DNA of 64,000 bases from Halostagnicola larsenii XH-48. Its GTDB lineage: Archaea > Halobacteriota > Halobacteria > Halobacteriales > Natrialbaceae. Positions within the stretch are counted from its first letter, which is position 1. Every line of letters starts with the position of its first letter. A model generated the notes under the pieces. That model was not told the DNA's origin, ran no database searches, and was given only the letters and a program-made list of their open reading frames with translations. Location: contig NZ_CP007055.1 in assembly GCF_000517625.1 (NCBI RefSeq), positions 930,001 through 994,000 of the forward strand, given 5' to 3'. Below are positions 49,946-58,151 of the stretch, piece after piece. A program made the translations under genes and the position numbers.

Positions 49946-50253
49946 GTGGACACCCGAGATTGCCCGGCGTTCCGACCGGGGGAATCCCAGTTGCCTCCTC
50001 CACCCCGCGACCCGTCGAGCGACAGGTGTCCGGCGGTCCACTGCTCGCTTCCGCGCCTGATGGGCTGTCGCCGATTAGCCGCAATGGGACGTCCCTGCGG
50101 ACGGCCATCGCGGCCCGCTGTCCCCGACGGACGAGGCTTCTCTGTTGGCTCCCGGGGCCCCGGTCGGTCTGACCGGACGCCCTCGAGGATCGGCCCCCGC
50201 TAAAGACCATAGTGCGGGTAACGAGCAGGGCCTAACTGCCCGACCTAGTCCAC
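49946..50253 (-). ncRNA. Signal recognition particle (7S) RNA
   Basis: On the minus strand about 308 nt show archaeal SRP RNA features. The S-domain helix 8 core is present as CAGG-CGC-GGAA-GCG-AGCAG, with the GGAA tetraloop and the asymmetric loop bound by SRP54. The Alu-domain side has CTAGGTCGGGCAG and GTTACCCGC near the 5' end. Helix 5 arms include CCGACCGGGG pairing with CCCCCGGTCGG. The ends pair through GTGGAC/GTCCAC (helix 1), which sets the boundaries. A CCTTAAGC box (minus strand, 50272-50279) is about 26 bp upstream of the 5' end. The RNA guides membrane and secretory protein targeting with SRP19 and SRP54. Confidence 0.88.
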
Positions 50254-50271
50254 TTCCATCTAGCTGCCGTT

Positions 50272-50279
50272 AGCTTAAG
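50272..50279 (-). promoter_or_regulatory. TATA-like box of the SRP RNA gene
   Basis: Minus-strand CCTTAAGC, centred about 26 bp before the 5' end of the SRP RNA; the CTTAAG core is the same as in front of tRNA-Gly. Confidence 0.5.
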
Positions 50280-50422
50280 GACCTTTCGTTCCCCGGACTC
50301 CGATGAGCCCGTTCTCCAGATTCGGGTGCGCCGCCGGTCGACACCCCGAAGTACGCATCGAACGAGCAATCCCGTTCCCGGCTGGACACCCAGTTTCTAG
50401 CTCCGCTTTTCGAGCCCTCAAG

Positions 50423-52087
50423 CTACGCCGACGTGTATCGCTCGAGAAACGTCTCGACGTCCGTTTGCGAGCCAGCGATAACGAGTGCGTCACTCCCCGT
50501 GAGTGATCGAGCCTGAACATCCGTAGTGAGGTGGCCGTCGTACTCGAGTCCCACAACCGAACAACCGGTTCGATCGCGGATCGTTTCGCGCTCGTCGTGC
50601 TCGAATTCCTCGGTTGCGAGGTCCGCCGTTTCGACGCGGGCGATAGATACTCGCTCACCGAGAACCATCGTCTCGCGGTCGAACACTCTGAGCGAAATCA
50701 TTCGAGCGGCGACGTTCGGGAGGCTGAGCACGTCGTTGGCACCGGCCGTTCGGAGACGGCTCACGCTGGCTTCCCGATCGCTCGCGACGACGATTTCCAG
50801 TTCGTCGACGAGCGACCGTGCGACGAGCGTCGTCAGTATCGCGTCGTCGTCGTCATCGAGCGCGATCAGCATCGTATTCGCATCGCGAAGATTGGCCTCG
50901 GTCAGCGTGTCGACGGTGGTGGCGTCTCCGACGACGTCGACGAACCGCCCCTCCTCGCGGTCGACGAGCGTCGTCTCGATACCAGCCCGCTCGAGCGTTC
51001 CCATCGCGGTTTTTCCGACGATACCCGCACCGACAATTACGACCGGGCCTCGACCGGTTTCGTAGCGATACCTGTCCGAACCGACGATTTCTTCGACGGT
51101 TTCGAGATCGTCTTCGTTTCCGACGACGAGCAGCGTCGTGTTCTCGTCGGCGTGAACCGTCGGCGGGAGCGACGTGAGAAAATCCCCCCGAACCCACACG
51201 CCGAGCACCGTCACACCGTGGCGCTCGAGGCGACGGGCGGCGTCGAGCGTCTCGCCGTGAAGCTGGCCGTCGGGATCGATGGGCAGTTCGACGACCTCGA
51301 GTTCGCCCTCGGGGTAGGCGGTCCTCTCCTCGCCCGCGGCGATGTCTTCGGACAGGTCGATCACGTTTCGAACTTTGTCGCCGAGTGATTTTCCCAGCCG
51401 GTGTTTCGGGGAGAGAACCTCGTCAGCGCCCGCGTATCGAAGGTACTGCGCTCGAGTCGGATCGGTGACCAGCGCGAGAATCGTCGCATCCACGTCGCGT
51501 TCGTTACTCGAGAGAACGACGCGGATGTACTGGTGTTCCGAGGCGTCGACGAGGATCGTACTCGCCGTGTCGATCTGTGCGGCATCGAGGGTTTCCTCCG
51601 ATGACGGATCGCCGTAGAGTACCACGTACCCCCGTTCGTCGAGCGCCAGCGCGCGATTCGAAGACGGTTCGACGATCACGTATGGCGTTCGACTCGAGTT
51701 GAGTTCTTCGACCAGCGTCCGCGACAGTTCGGTGAAACCCACGATAATGACGTGGTCTCGCATGTCGGCGATTCGCTCCGGCGGAGTGGGTTCGGCTATC
51801 TCTGTGATCCACGGGACGACGAACACGGGGAAGGCGACGAAGATGTACGCGATACCGGTCAGCTGTATCAGGACCACGATCGCCGTCATCTGGAGCGATT
51901 CCCATGGTGCGTCCTGCCCGTATCCGGTGGTCGTCATCGACTGGACGACGATTTCGAACGCCCGGTACCAGCTCCGGGGTTCGCCCTCGAACGCGGCCAT
52001 TCCCCACCTGTAGATGCCAGTGTACAGGACGACGAAGAGGAGAAGTGATCCGACGTACATTCCGAGACGCCGTCTCAAACTGAGCAC
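50423..52087 (-). CDS. Potassium channel fused to two TrkA (RCK) units
   Basis: A 554-residue membrane protein. Two helices flank a pore loop with the selectivity filter TTTGYGQ (about 51-57). Two TrkA-N NAD-binding domains follow, each with a TrkA-C domain: the first begins HVIIVGFTELSRTLVEEL (about 112), the second PVVIVGAGIVGKTAMGTLE (about 345). The GxGxxG is complete only in the second. K+ conduction gated by nucleotide is expected. It is the only clear K+ transport gene in the window, relevant for a salt-in halophile. Confidence 0.92.
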   Translation of the reverse strand: MLSLRRRLGMYVGSLLLFVVLYTGIYRWGMAAFEGEPRSWYRAFEIVVQSMTTTGYGQDAPWESLQMTAIVVLIQLTGIAYIFVAFPVFVVPWITEIAEPTPPERIADMRDHVIIVGFTELSRTLVEELNSSRTPYVIVEPSSNRALALDERGYVVLYGDPSSEETLDAAQIDTASTILVDASEHQYIRVVLSSNERDVDATILALVTDPTRAQYLRYAGADEVLSPKHRLGKSLGDKVRNVIDLSEDIAAGEERTAYPEGELEVVELPIDPDGQLHGETLDAARRLERHGVTVLGVWVRGDFLTSLPPTVHADENTTLLVVGNEDDLETVEEIVGSDRYRYETGRGPVVIVGAGIVGKTAMGTLERAGIETTLVDREEGRFVDVVGDATTVDTLTEANLRDANTMLIALDDDDDAILTTLVARSLVDELEIVVASDREASVSRLRTAGANDVLSLPNVAARMISLRVFDRETMVLGERVSIARVETADLATEEFEHDERETIRDRTGCSVVGLEYDGHLTTDVQARSLTGSDALVIAGSQTDVETFLERYTSA

Positions 52088-52290
52088 GATCGACCACCTG
52101 ACAGCAGTTTGCGGTCGTCGCGGCGTCGTAGCGAGTCCATCGGACTAGCCCTCGTCTCCACCGCGAACGATAATCGTTCTTGCCCGTGAACTCGCGCGGG
52201 CGTACTCCCCGGCACCCGCCAGCGAAGTGTTTCGTCGCGGCGAGACGAGGGAGGAAAAGACATACTAGGTGGACGCCCCAAAGTGTGGGT

Positions 52291-52620
52291 ATGGGACTTG
52301 GAAGCACGGCGAAGAAGATTCAGATAATCTCGGACAAGGCCGAACAGATGTACAAGCAAGTCCAGCAACTCCAGCAGCGAATCATCAACCTCGAGGAGGA
52401 AGTCGACGACACCCACGACACCGTCGACAGTCTCGATCACCAGCTCACCGAACAGCGGGAGTTGTTGCTTGCAATCGCTGACGAACACGGAATCGACGGC
52501 GACGCGATACTGGCCGACGCCGCAATTGACAGCGCCGAGCAACCGGACGATTCCGGCGACGAAGCCGAACCGACCGCTTCCGAACCGAGCGAGGGGTCTG
52601 CGACGGCCACTGAACAGTAA
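52291..52620 (+). CDS. DUF5798-like coiled-coil protein
   Basis: A 109-residue protein opening MGLGSTAKKIQIISDKAEQMY, which matches the haloarchaeal DUF5798 family as I remember it. Residues about 8-70 form a coiled coil with heptads (VQQLQQRIINLEEEVDD). The C-terminal 40 residues are acidic and disordered. The ATG at 52291 is preceded by an ACATACTAGG box at 52261, giving a leaderless transcript; the frame upstream to 52180 is rejected. The function is unknown. Confidence 0.8.
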   Translation: MGLGSTAKKIQIISDKAEQMYKQVQQLQQRIINLEEEVDDTHDTVDSLDHQLTEQRELLLAIADEHGIDGDAILADAAIDSAEQPDDSGDEAEPTASEPSEGSATATEQ

Positions 52621-52781
52621 CGGGCTGTTTCCTGCGAAATCCACTTTCGAGCGACCACACGGTACCGATAGGCTCGAGTCAGGAGATGGGAGCCTTATCA
52701 ACGGGCGGACTGACACCGCGCAAGTGTCGGCTGGCCACTTATTCGTTCTCGCGATGTCTCGGAGCTATGGGTACCGAACGG

Positions 52782-52988
52782 ATGTCGACGCGACGGACCG
52801 TGCTTCGGATCATCGGCGGGTCGGCAGCGATGGCGCTCGTCGCCGGCTGTGGCGACGACGAAACCGAGTCCGAAGAGGGCACTGGAAACGGGCAAGATAT
52901 CGAAGGGGACGACGGCGACGAGGATGACGGCGACAACGGTAGCGGCGACGAGAATAACAGTGACGACGCTGAGAGCGGGGGTGACTAA
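52782..52988 (+). CDS. Small acidic lipoprotein
   Basis: From MSTRRTVLRIIGG at 52782 the protein has 68 residues: a twin-arginine lipoprotein signal with lipobox VAGC (Cys near 23), then a tail of almost only D, E, G, N and S. An ATG at 52767 (MGTERM) is an alternative start. It may be a surface-charge protein or a remnant. No fold is expected for the tail. Confidence 0.6.
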   Translation: MSTRRTVLRIIGGSAAMALVAGCGDDETESEEGTGNGQDIEGDDGDEDDGDNGSGDENNSDDAESGGD

Positions 52989-53078
52989 CGGAACGAACGA
53001 CGAATCAGGAGAATCTGAAATATCCAACTGCGCTGACTGCCCTCGAGTTTGTGTGTGCGGACGAATCGACGTTCGAGA

Positions 53079-53489
53079 TCAGTTGACGAGTCGGCGATGC
53101 TCGACTTTCATACACCGGTCTTGAACGACTTGACGGCCGGAATCTTCGACGCGGGCCGCGGCGTCGTCGTCGCTGATCCCCAACTGCGTCCAGACCACGT
53201 CGACGTCCTCGCGCTCGAGCACGTCGTCGACGATCCCGTCAACCTCGTCGCTCGGTCGGAACACGCAGACGACGTCGATCGGTTCCTCGAGTTCGTCCAG
53301 CGAATCCGCGACGGGACGGTCGAATATCTCCTCCGCGAACGGATTGACCGGGTGGATGTCGTATCCGTGCTCGAGCAAGTACGCCGGCACGTCGTGGGCC
53401 GCTTTGCCCGGCGAACTCGAGCAGCCGACCACGGCGATCGAGTCGTTCTCGAGAATCGTTCGGAGTTCCTCGTCGGTCTCGACTGGCAT
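53079..53489 (-). CDS. CoA-binding (YccU-type) protein
   Basis: A 136-residue Rossmann-fold protein of the CoA-binding family. The nucleotide-binding turn is AVVGCSSSPGKAAHDVPAYLLEHGY (in outline), followed by IHPVNPFAEEI and DVVCVFRPSDEV; it ends with DRCMKVEHRRL. The domain resembles the CoA-binding part of succinyl-CoA synthetase alpha but stands alone. Its role may be CoA or acyl-CoA sensing; unproven. Confidence 0.9.
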   Translation of the reverse strand: MPVETDEELRTILENDSIAVVGCSSSPGKAAHDVPAYLLEHGYDIHPVNPFAEEIFDRPVADSLDELEEPIDVVCVFRPSDEVDGIVDDVLEREDVDVVWTQLGISDDDAAARVEDSGRQVVQDRCMKVEHRRLVN

Positions 53490-53554
53490 ACCGTCTCGTA
53501 GGACCTGTGCCTGTAAACGTCTGTGGGATGTTCAGGTTGCTCGAGCCGTCTCCG

Positions 53555-54406
53555 TCAGAGGATCCCCAGCAACTCGTCGACGCGGCCCACGATAAACGCC
53601 AGCGCGGCGAGAAACGTGCCGTATTTGAGCAGCGACTGCCCGCTCGTCGGATCGTCGAAACTCCGCAGCCCCGCGTACAGCATCACCAGATCCGCCGGAA
53701 TAACGACAACGAGGTATGCGAGACCGAAGTACTCGAGCAGATACGGGAGCGGGCTCGCGAGGACGCCGACCACGAGCAAGCCGAGCGCGACCAGTAACGC
53801 CCGGCGCTCGCCGATCGCGATCGGGAGCGTGTTGAGCCCTTCCGCTCGATCGCCATCGACGTCCTCCACGTCTTTGATGATCTCCCGCGTCAGCGTCGCG
53901 ATGGCGGCGAGCAAAAAGAGCACGCCCGCCGTTTGGATTTCCCCAACCGCCGCGCTTCCGAAGAGGAACGTGCTCCCGACCAGATAGGCGACGAGGGCGT
54001 TGCCGATCCCCGGGAGTCCCTTGAACACCTCGGTGTACGCGATCAAGGCGAGCAAGTTTATCCCGGCGATGGCGATGGCGAGCGTCGGTAGCGTAAGCGA
54101 CAACCCAACCGCCGCGACGAAGAGGACGACGCTGAATCCCAGCGCACCGTTCGGGCTCACCGCACCGCGCGGAATCGCTCGCTCGGGCTGATTGATCCGA
54201 TCGATTTCCCTGTCGAAGTAATCGTTGATCGCGTTCCCGGCCCCGACGGCGAGTCCCGTCGCCAAGACGGCGGCACCGACCGAAAACGGCGCATTCTCAA
54301 CCCCACCTGCGACGAACGCGCCGATACCCGTGAGGACGCTCGCAGCGATCACGTTCACGGGACGCGTCAACTCGAGCAACCCACGCGCCGTCTCCGCCGC
54401 TGTCAT
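53555..54406 (-). CDS. Digeranylgeranylglyceryl phosphate synthase (UbiA family)
   Basis: Membrane prenyltransferase of 283 residues that attaches the second geranylgeranyl chain in archaeal ether-lipid synthesis. Two aspartate-rich motifs are intact: NAINDYFDREIDRINQPERAIP (NDxxDxxxD, about 62-75) and IKDVEDVDGDR (about 180-190). About eight membrane helices. Similarity to other UbiA enzymes (menaquinone synthesis) leaves some uncertainty, but the TRPVNVIAASVLTGIGAFV N-terminus and length favour DGGGP synthase. The start at 54406 follows a short gap from a DUF7511-like gene. Confidence 0.88.
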   Translation of the reverse strand: MTAAETARGLLELTRPVNVIAASVLTGIGAFVAGGVENAPFSVGAAVLATGLAVGAGNAINDYFDREIDRINQPERAIPRGAVSPNGALGFSVVLFVAAVGLSLTLPTLAIAIAGINLLALIAYTEVFKGLPGIGNALVAYLVGSTFLFGSAAVGEIQTAGVLFLLAAIATLTREIIKDVEDVDGDRAEGLNTLPIAIGERRALLVALGLLVVGVLASPLPYLLEYFGLAYLVVVIPADLVMLYAGLRSFDDPTSGQSLLKYGTFLAALAFIVGRVDELLGIL

Positions 54407-54483
54407 ATGCCGGAGTGGTTAGCCCCGAGAGATAAACAAACCGATACCGGCTCGCTCCGATCCGTTCGCCGACCGCCGGTCTC

Positions 54484-54666
54484 CTATCGCCACTCCTCGA
54501 GCTCGCAGAGCGAATCGGGAGCGACGGTGATCCACTGACCCTGATTCTCGTCGTCGCTCGAGCGCCCCGGAACCGCGGTCCACGTTTCGTCGTCGCTGCT
54601 CAGTAGCTCGAGAACGGCACCCGCTGGCTCATCGGCGTCCGGAATGGAGGATTCGTTCGTCATCAT
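54484..54666 (-). CDS. DUF7511-like small protein
   Basis: A 60-residue acidic protein (59 if the second methionine is used). The C-terminal block QGQWITVAPDSLCELEEWR fits the end of a small haloarchaeal family I recall as DUF7511 (pattern TxWITAxxxxxVxLxxxR). The N-terminal part is variable. It is 78 bp upstream of the DGGGP synthase gene on the same strand. The function is unknown. Confidence 0.65.
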   Translation of the reverse strand: MMTNESSIPDADEPAGAVLELLSSDDETWTAVPGRSSDDENQGQWITVAPDSLCELEEWR

Positions 54667-54780
54667 GACTCATCTTCGTCTTGGAACGCCGGTCTAATGA
54701 CCCGTGTGAATATTTTCATCGACTGAGAACTACCGATGGTCGAACTCGGGGGGCGCTCGAGGCGGGCCCAAATCGAGTAA

Positions 54781-54788
54781 CTTATACG
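54781..54788 (+). promoter_or_regulatory. TATA box of tRNA-Arg
   Basis: CTTATACG, centred about 28 bp before the tRNA 5' end at 54813. Confidence 0.5.
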
Positions 54789-54812
54789 GAGCCATCGGGA
54801 ACGAACTGGTAC

Positions 54813-54887
54813 GGGCGCTTAGCTCAGTCTGGACAGAGTGCTTGGCTTCGGACCAAACCGTCGCGGGTTCAAATCCTGCAGCGCCCA
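54813..54887 (+). tRNA. tRNA-Arg (anticodon UCG)
   Basis: 75-nt cloverleaf: acceptor GGGCGCT/AGCGCCC, D stem GCTC/GAGT, anticodon loop CTTCGGA giving TCG, T arm GCGGG/CCTGC around TTCAAAT, discriminator A. One pair at the base of the anticodon stem (C27-A43) is mismatched. The T-arm/acceptor half is duplicated 113 bp downstream. Confidence 0.94.
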
Positions 54888-55000
54888 TGTTTCTGTCGCG
54901 AACAACACCGTGAGCGACAGATACTGAACCGCGAAGGATTTGAAAGAGAGAACACCGAGCAAAGCGAGGTGTTCACGTGGTTCAAATCCTGCAGCGCCTC
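54888..55000 (+). repeat. tRNA-linked structured element, copy 2 (after tRNA-Arg)
   Basis: Same architecture as the element after tRNA-Gly. Hairpin A: TCTGTCGC/GCGACAGA (54892-54899, 54914-54921) with loop GAACAACACCGTGA. Outer stem: AGGATTTGAA (54935-54944) pairs with TTCAAATCCT (54981-54990), 10 of 10. Hairpin B: GAACACC/GGTGTTC (54950-54956, 54968-54974) with loop GAGCAAAGCGA. The outer 3' arm lies in a copy of the tRNA-Arg 3' half (54979-54998, 20 identical bases). Compared with copy 1 the stems differ in sequence but stay paired, while both loops are conserved. Confidence 0.82.
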
Positions 55001-55092
55001 CAGACGGATCGATTTTCGACGACGCTATCCGAAATCTCGAGCCGAGAAAGTGATCGCGCCCCGTTCTGGTGTGATCGGGGCTTCGAGCGTTC

Positions 55093-55755
55093 TCAAGAAG
55101 TCGCTGACGTAGCGTCCCGCTCGATTTGCTCGTACAGGTAATACGAATACGCTATTGTCACGACCGCGGTCAGAAGGACTGGAACGAGCAGGAAGTAGAC
55201 GGCGAGCTCGCCGAACAGGAGGCCACCGAGCGCGAGAACCGCGCTGAGTTTGAACAGCTTCCCGCCGAGTTCGTGCGTTCGGTCCCACACTTCGTCGTTA
55301 CTGAGCGTCCACGGCGTTCTGATCCCGACGAACCAGTTTTGCTTTGCCTTCGTGAGAACGATTCCGGTGTAGTAGAAAAGTAGCGCCAGCCCAACGACCA
55401 GCAAGTGCATGAAGGGAAACTCGAGACCGAGGTTGAACGCGAGAACGCCGGCGTGCACGAGAAACACGAAGGCGGTCACCACGACGACGAACCAGTCGTA
55501 GTACTGGCGAAAGCCGGCGATGTTCTCCCGGCGCGGGTCGATCCGCGGAAGGACGGCGAACAACGCGATGAGACCGCCCATGAGCACAGGCGGGAGCCAT
55601 ATCGCCTGGGCCTTCGGCATCGTCCCGGTTGGCTCGCCGGCAGCGTTCCAGTTCGTCACGAGTTGGTCGGGGACCGAGGGCTTGAGGGCGTAGCTCAAAA
55701 GCGCCGCGAGTATCGCAATACTACCCGCGATTGCGAATCTATGTACCGTTTTCAT
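55093..55755 (-). CDS. SdpI/DUF1648-type membrane protein
   Basis: A 220-residue membrane protein with about six helices. The N-terminal DUF1648 signature VTNWNAAGEPTGTMPK (about 34-49) and the later NWFVGIRTPWTLSNDEVWDRTH (about 141-162) are the two hallmarks of SdpI-type immunity/signal-transduction membrane proteins. In Bacillus SdpI gives immunity to a toxin; here no toxin gene is adjacent, and archaeal members are usually of unknown role. Its stop lies 93 bp after the tRNA-linked element copy. Confidence 0.87.
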   Translation of the reverse strand: MKTVHRFAIAGSIAILAALLSYALKPSVPDQLVTNWNAAGEPTGTMPKAQAIWLPPVLMGGLIALFAVLPRIDPRRENIAGFRQYYDWFVVVVTAFVFLVHAGVLAFNLGLEFPFMHLLVVGLALLFYYTGIVLTKAKQNWFVGIRTPWTLSNDEVWDRTHELGGKLFKLSAVLALGGLLFGELAVYFLLVPVLLTAVVTIAYSYYLYEQIERDATSATS

Positions 55756-55925
55756 ACGACGTCTTTATCGGCACAGTGTTTCAAGGTTCGCGACTGTTCA
55801 GGCCGCTCCTCGAACAGGGTAGTGTTCCTTCGAAATTCGGCTACTCGAGTCCTAATCCGCTCTCGAGTGTCGCCGCTTACACAAGATGCAGGAAAAAGTT
55901 CGCGACTTTAGTCGTGTAGAGGTTG

Positions 55926-56117
55926 TCACTCTGCAGTGCCACCGAGCGATGTTTCGTCGTCTAACTCGTCAACGAGAACGAAGCTAGTCGACCCACAACT
56001 GCAGCTATCGGTCCCGATCGGCTGAATATTCCCGGTCGGCCACTGTCGGGCAGCGTATGCCGACCCGCATTCGACGCATTCGGCTAATTCTCTCGTAATC
56101 TCGTCTCTATTTGCCAT
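55926..56117 (-). CDS. Small zinc-ribbon-like protein
   Basis: A 63-residue protein with CVEC (14-17) and CSC (39-41), enough for one zinc site. A TATATT box (56145-56150) lies about 28 bp before the ATG at 56117, giving a leaderless transcript and supporting a real gene. The C-terminus is acidic. No family was recognised. The small size and regular cysteine spacing suggest a regulatory or RNA-related zinc ribbon. Confidence 0.6.
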   Translation of the reverse strand: MANRDEITRELAECVECGSAYAARQWPTGNIQPIGTDSCSCGSTSFVLVDELDDETSLGGTAE

Positions 56118-56569
56118 TCCTCAGCACGTCTACGCTCGCACCGGTATATTATTGTTTCTGCCCGGAGGGTTCAACTTTGATGATATATTCGCCGAATTTT
56201 TTAAAATATGACGACTAGTCTTCCGTATGAACACTCGATGGCAGCAGCCGTTTGAACGACGCTTCGTGGATTTTTCGTCGGTACTGCAGTCGCGCTCGTA
56301 ACAGGCGTTGTCGCGTTTAGAGATCCGTGGCAAGAATAGTTCTTCACCGCCGTTGGAACTTGAATCGGAATTGCGATCGGATTCTCTCGAGACCGACTAG
56401 CGATCCCGGTCCGAAAGATGTCCCGGTGAGAATATCCGTTGGAACGGTTCTGTCCGTCTCATCCCCGCGATCATATGTGCGCCGTGAGGGGCCTCGAGCG
56501 ATGACGGCCTTCGAACGCTAACGCGAGTGCAGCGGCGACCGAACCGCGGTGAAAACCGACTACACCGAC
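56118..56569. other. AT-rich intergenic region
   Basis: About 450 bp without a supported gene, AT-rich around 56195-56215 (TTTTTTAAAATATG). The AT block might be a promoter, but the frame after it (56227 onwards) is short and broken. It may contain decayed sequence. The SDR gene ends at its right border. Confidence 0.35.
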
Positions 56570-57328
56570 TTATTGTGCGAGATAGCCGCCTTCGACGGGC
56601 AGCGTGACGCCGGTGACTCGAGAGGAGAGATTCGATCCGAGGAACAACACGGCGTTCGCGATTTCTTCGGGATCGGCGAGTCCGGGCATCGGTTCGGTGT
56701 TCTGGAACTGTTCTTCCATCTCGGGGTGCTCGTCGATGGTCCGTTCGATCATTTCAGTCCGGACGATGCCGGGGGCGACCGCGTTCGCACGGATACCGTC
56801 CTCCGCGTACTCGATGGCCGCGTACTTCGTCAGTTGCCCCACAGCGGCTTTCGCCGCGCCGTAGCCGCTGTACTGGGGAACTGCCACCTCGCCGCCGATC
56901 GAGGACGCGCTGATGATCGACCCGCCGTCGTCCGCGAGCATCGCCTCGATGCCGTATTTCATCCCGTACCAGACGCCTTTGAGGTTCACGTCGATCACCT
57001 GCTCGAAGGCGTCGTCGTCGTACTCCTCGAGTCGGGCGACCGGACCTTCGATCGCCGCGTTGTTGAACAGCACGTCGAGGCCGCCGTACTCGTCGACGGC
57101 GGTTTCGATCGTCTCCTGGACCGATGTCGGATCGGAGACGTCGGTCCTGACGAACGTCGCGTCGCCGCCGTTTTCCGTGATGGCAGCGACCGTGTCCGCG
57201 CCGCCGTCTTCGTCGACGTCGGCGACGACGACTGACGCGCCGTGGTTTGCGAACGTTTTCGCCGTCGTTCGGCCGATTCCGGATGCTGCTCCGGTAATGA
57301 TCGCAGTGTCGTTTTCGACTAATTCCAT
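56570..57328 (-). CDS. Short-chain dehydrogenase/reductase
   Basis: NAD(P)-dependent SDR oxidoreductase of 252 residues from the start at 57328 (MELVENDTAIITG). The cofactor turn is TGAASGIGRT; the catalytic serine is in IISASSIGG and the YxxxK pair in YGAAKAAV (about 147-152). An aspartate after the second beta strand (VVADVDEDGG) favours NAD over NADP. The substrate is not predictable. The four extra residues to 57340 are not needed. Confidence 0.92.
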   Translation of the reverse strand: MELVENDTAIITGAASGIGRTTAKTFANHGASVVVADVDEDGGADTVAAITENGGDATFVRTDVSDPTSVQETIETAVDEYGGLDVLFNNAAIEGPVARLEEYDDDAFEQVIDVNLKGVWYGMKYGIEAMLADDGGSIISASSIGGEVAVPQYSGYGAAKAAVGQLTKYAAIEYAEDGIRANAVAPGIVRTEMIERTIDEHPEMEEQFQNTEPMPGLADPEEIANAVLFLGSNLSSRVTGVTLPVEGGYLAQ

Positions 57329-57581
57329 CGCTCGAAACAACGTCCTGTCGACGGATATCCGTTCTGGCTACCGCCCGATCGCCCCAATATCGATGGCTGA
57401 TACCACGAACCATTGCCTTGTCTATCCCATCCAACCATCACAAAAAATATAATTATCCGTGTATTACGAGAGTGGCATGCAAACGTATGGCATGTATAGA
57501 AAACTCAATTTCAGACGCTCATGACCACAGTATTCAGCCCCTCTCGGCCCGAACGTGACACCCCGTTGAATTGGCAAGAAC

Positions 57582-57589
57582 GCTTATAT
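57582..57589 (+). promoter_or_regulatory. TATA box of the SpoIIAA-like gene
   Basis: CTTATATG, centred about 27 bp before 57612, so the transcript would begin at the ATG at 57614 and the longer frame from 57521 is not used. Confidence 0.55.
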
Positions 57590-57613
57590 GAGCGACAACG
57601 AAACAATTTGGAT

Positions 57614-58006
57614 ATGGCATATTACGAATCCGACGAGTTGACGATCGAATGGGATCCGACGATCGAAACCGTAGTCATGAACTGGCATGCGTTCGCGAAG
57701 GGAGACGCCTACCGGAACGGGCTCGATAAAGGCCTGGAGTTAGTCGAGGACAAAGGAGCCACCAACTGGCTCGCAGACCTGCGAGACCTCGGGACCGTTA
57801 CGCAGGAAGATCAGGAGTGGACACAAAACGAGTGGCACCCGCGAGCGTTCGATACGACGCTCTCGAACATCGCGGTCCTCCAGCCAGAAAGCGTCGTCGC
57901 GAACATGTCCGTCGGTGACCTCGTCGAGGAGTTCGGCTCGAACGATAACAAATCGCGAATCTTTAGCGACCGGGACGAAGCCGAATCGTGGCTCGAGGCG
58001 CAGTAA
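57614..58006 (+). CDS. SpoIIAA-like / STAS-SEC14-type small protein
   Basis: A 130-residue protein with the fold pattern of SpoIIAA-like (STAS-related) domains: strand TIEWDPTIETVVMNWHAF, then helix YRNGLDKGLELVEDKGATNWLADLRDLGTV (in outline), a WTQNEWHPRAF segment and IFSDRDEAESWLEAQ at the end. No phospho-serine consensus is evident. Such domains are often stand-alone in haloarchaea; their function is unknown. A leaderless start fits the CTTATATG box. Confidence 0.78.
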   Translation: MAYYESDELTIEWDPTIETVVMNWHAFAKGDAYRNGLDKGLELVEDKGATNWLADLRDLGTVTQEDQEWTQNEWHPRAFDTTLSNIAVLQPESVVANMSVGDLVEEFGSNDNKSRIFSDRDEAESWLEAQ

Positions 58007-58151
58007 CGGTATCGAACGCGGTTGCGGACCGAGACGCGAATCGTTTTTCACGGACGGAGATTTCGACGCAGTGACGGAATCTCGATAGCGGACGACGAGC
58101 ACCTCGCGACGGCGCTCGAGGAGCAGCCGTCTCCCCTTTTGTTCGCGTTGT

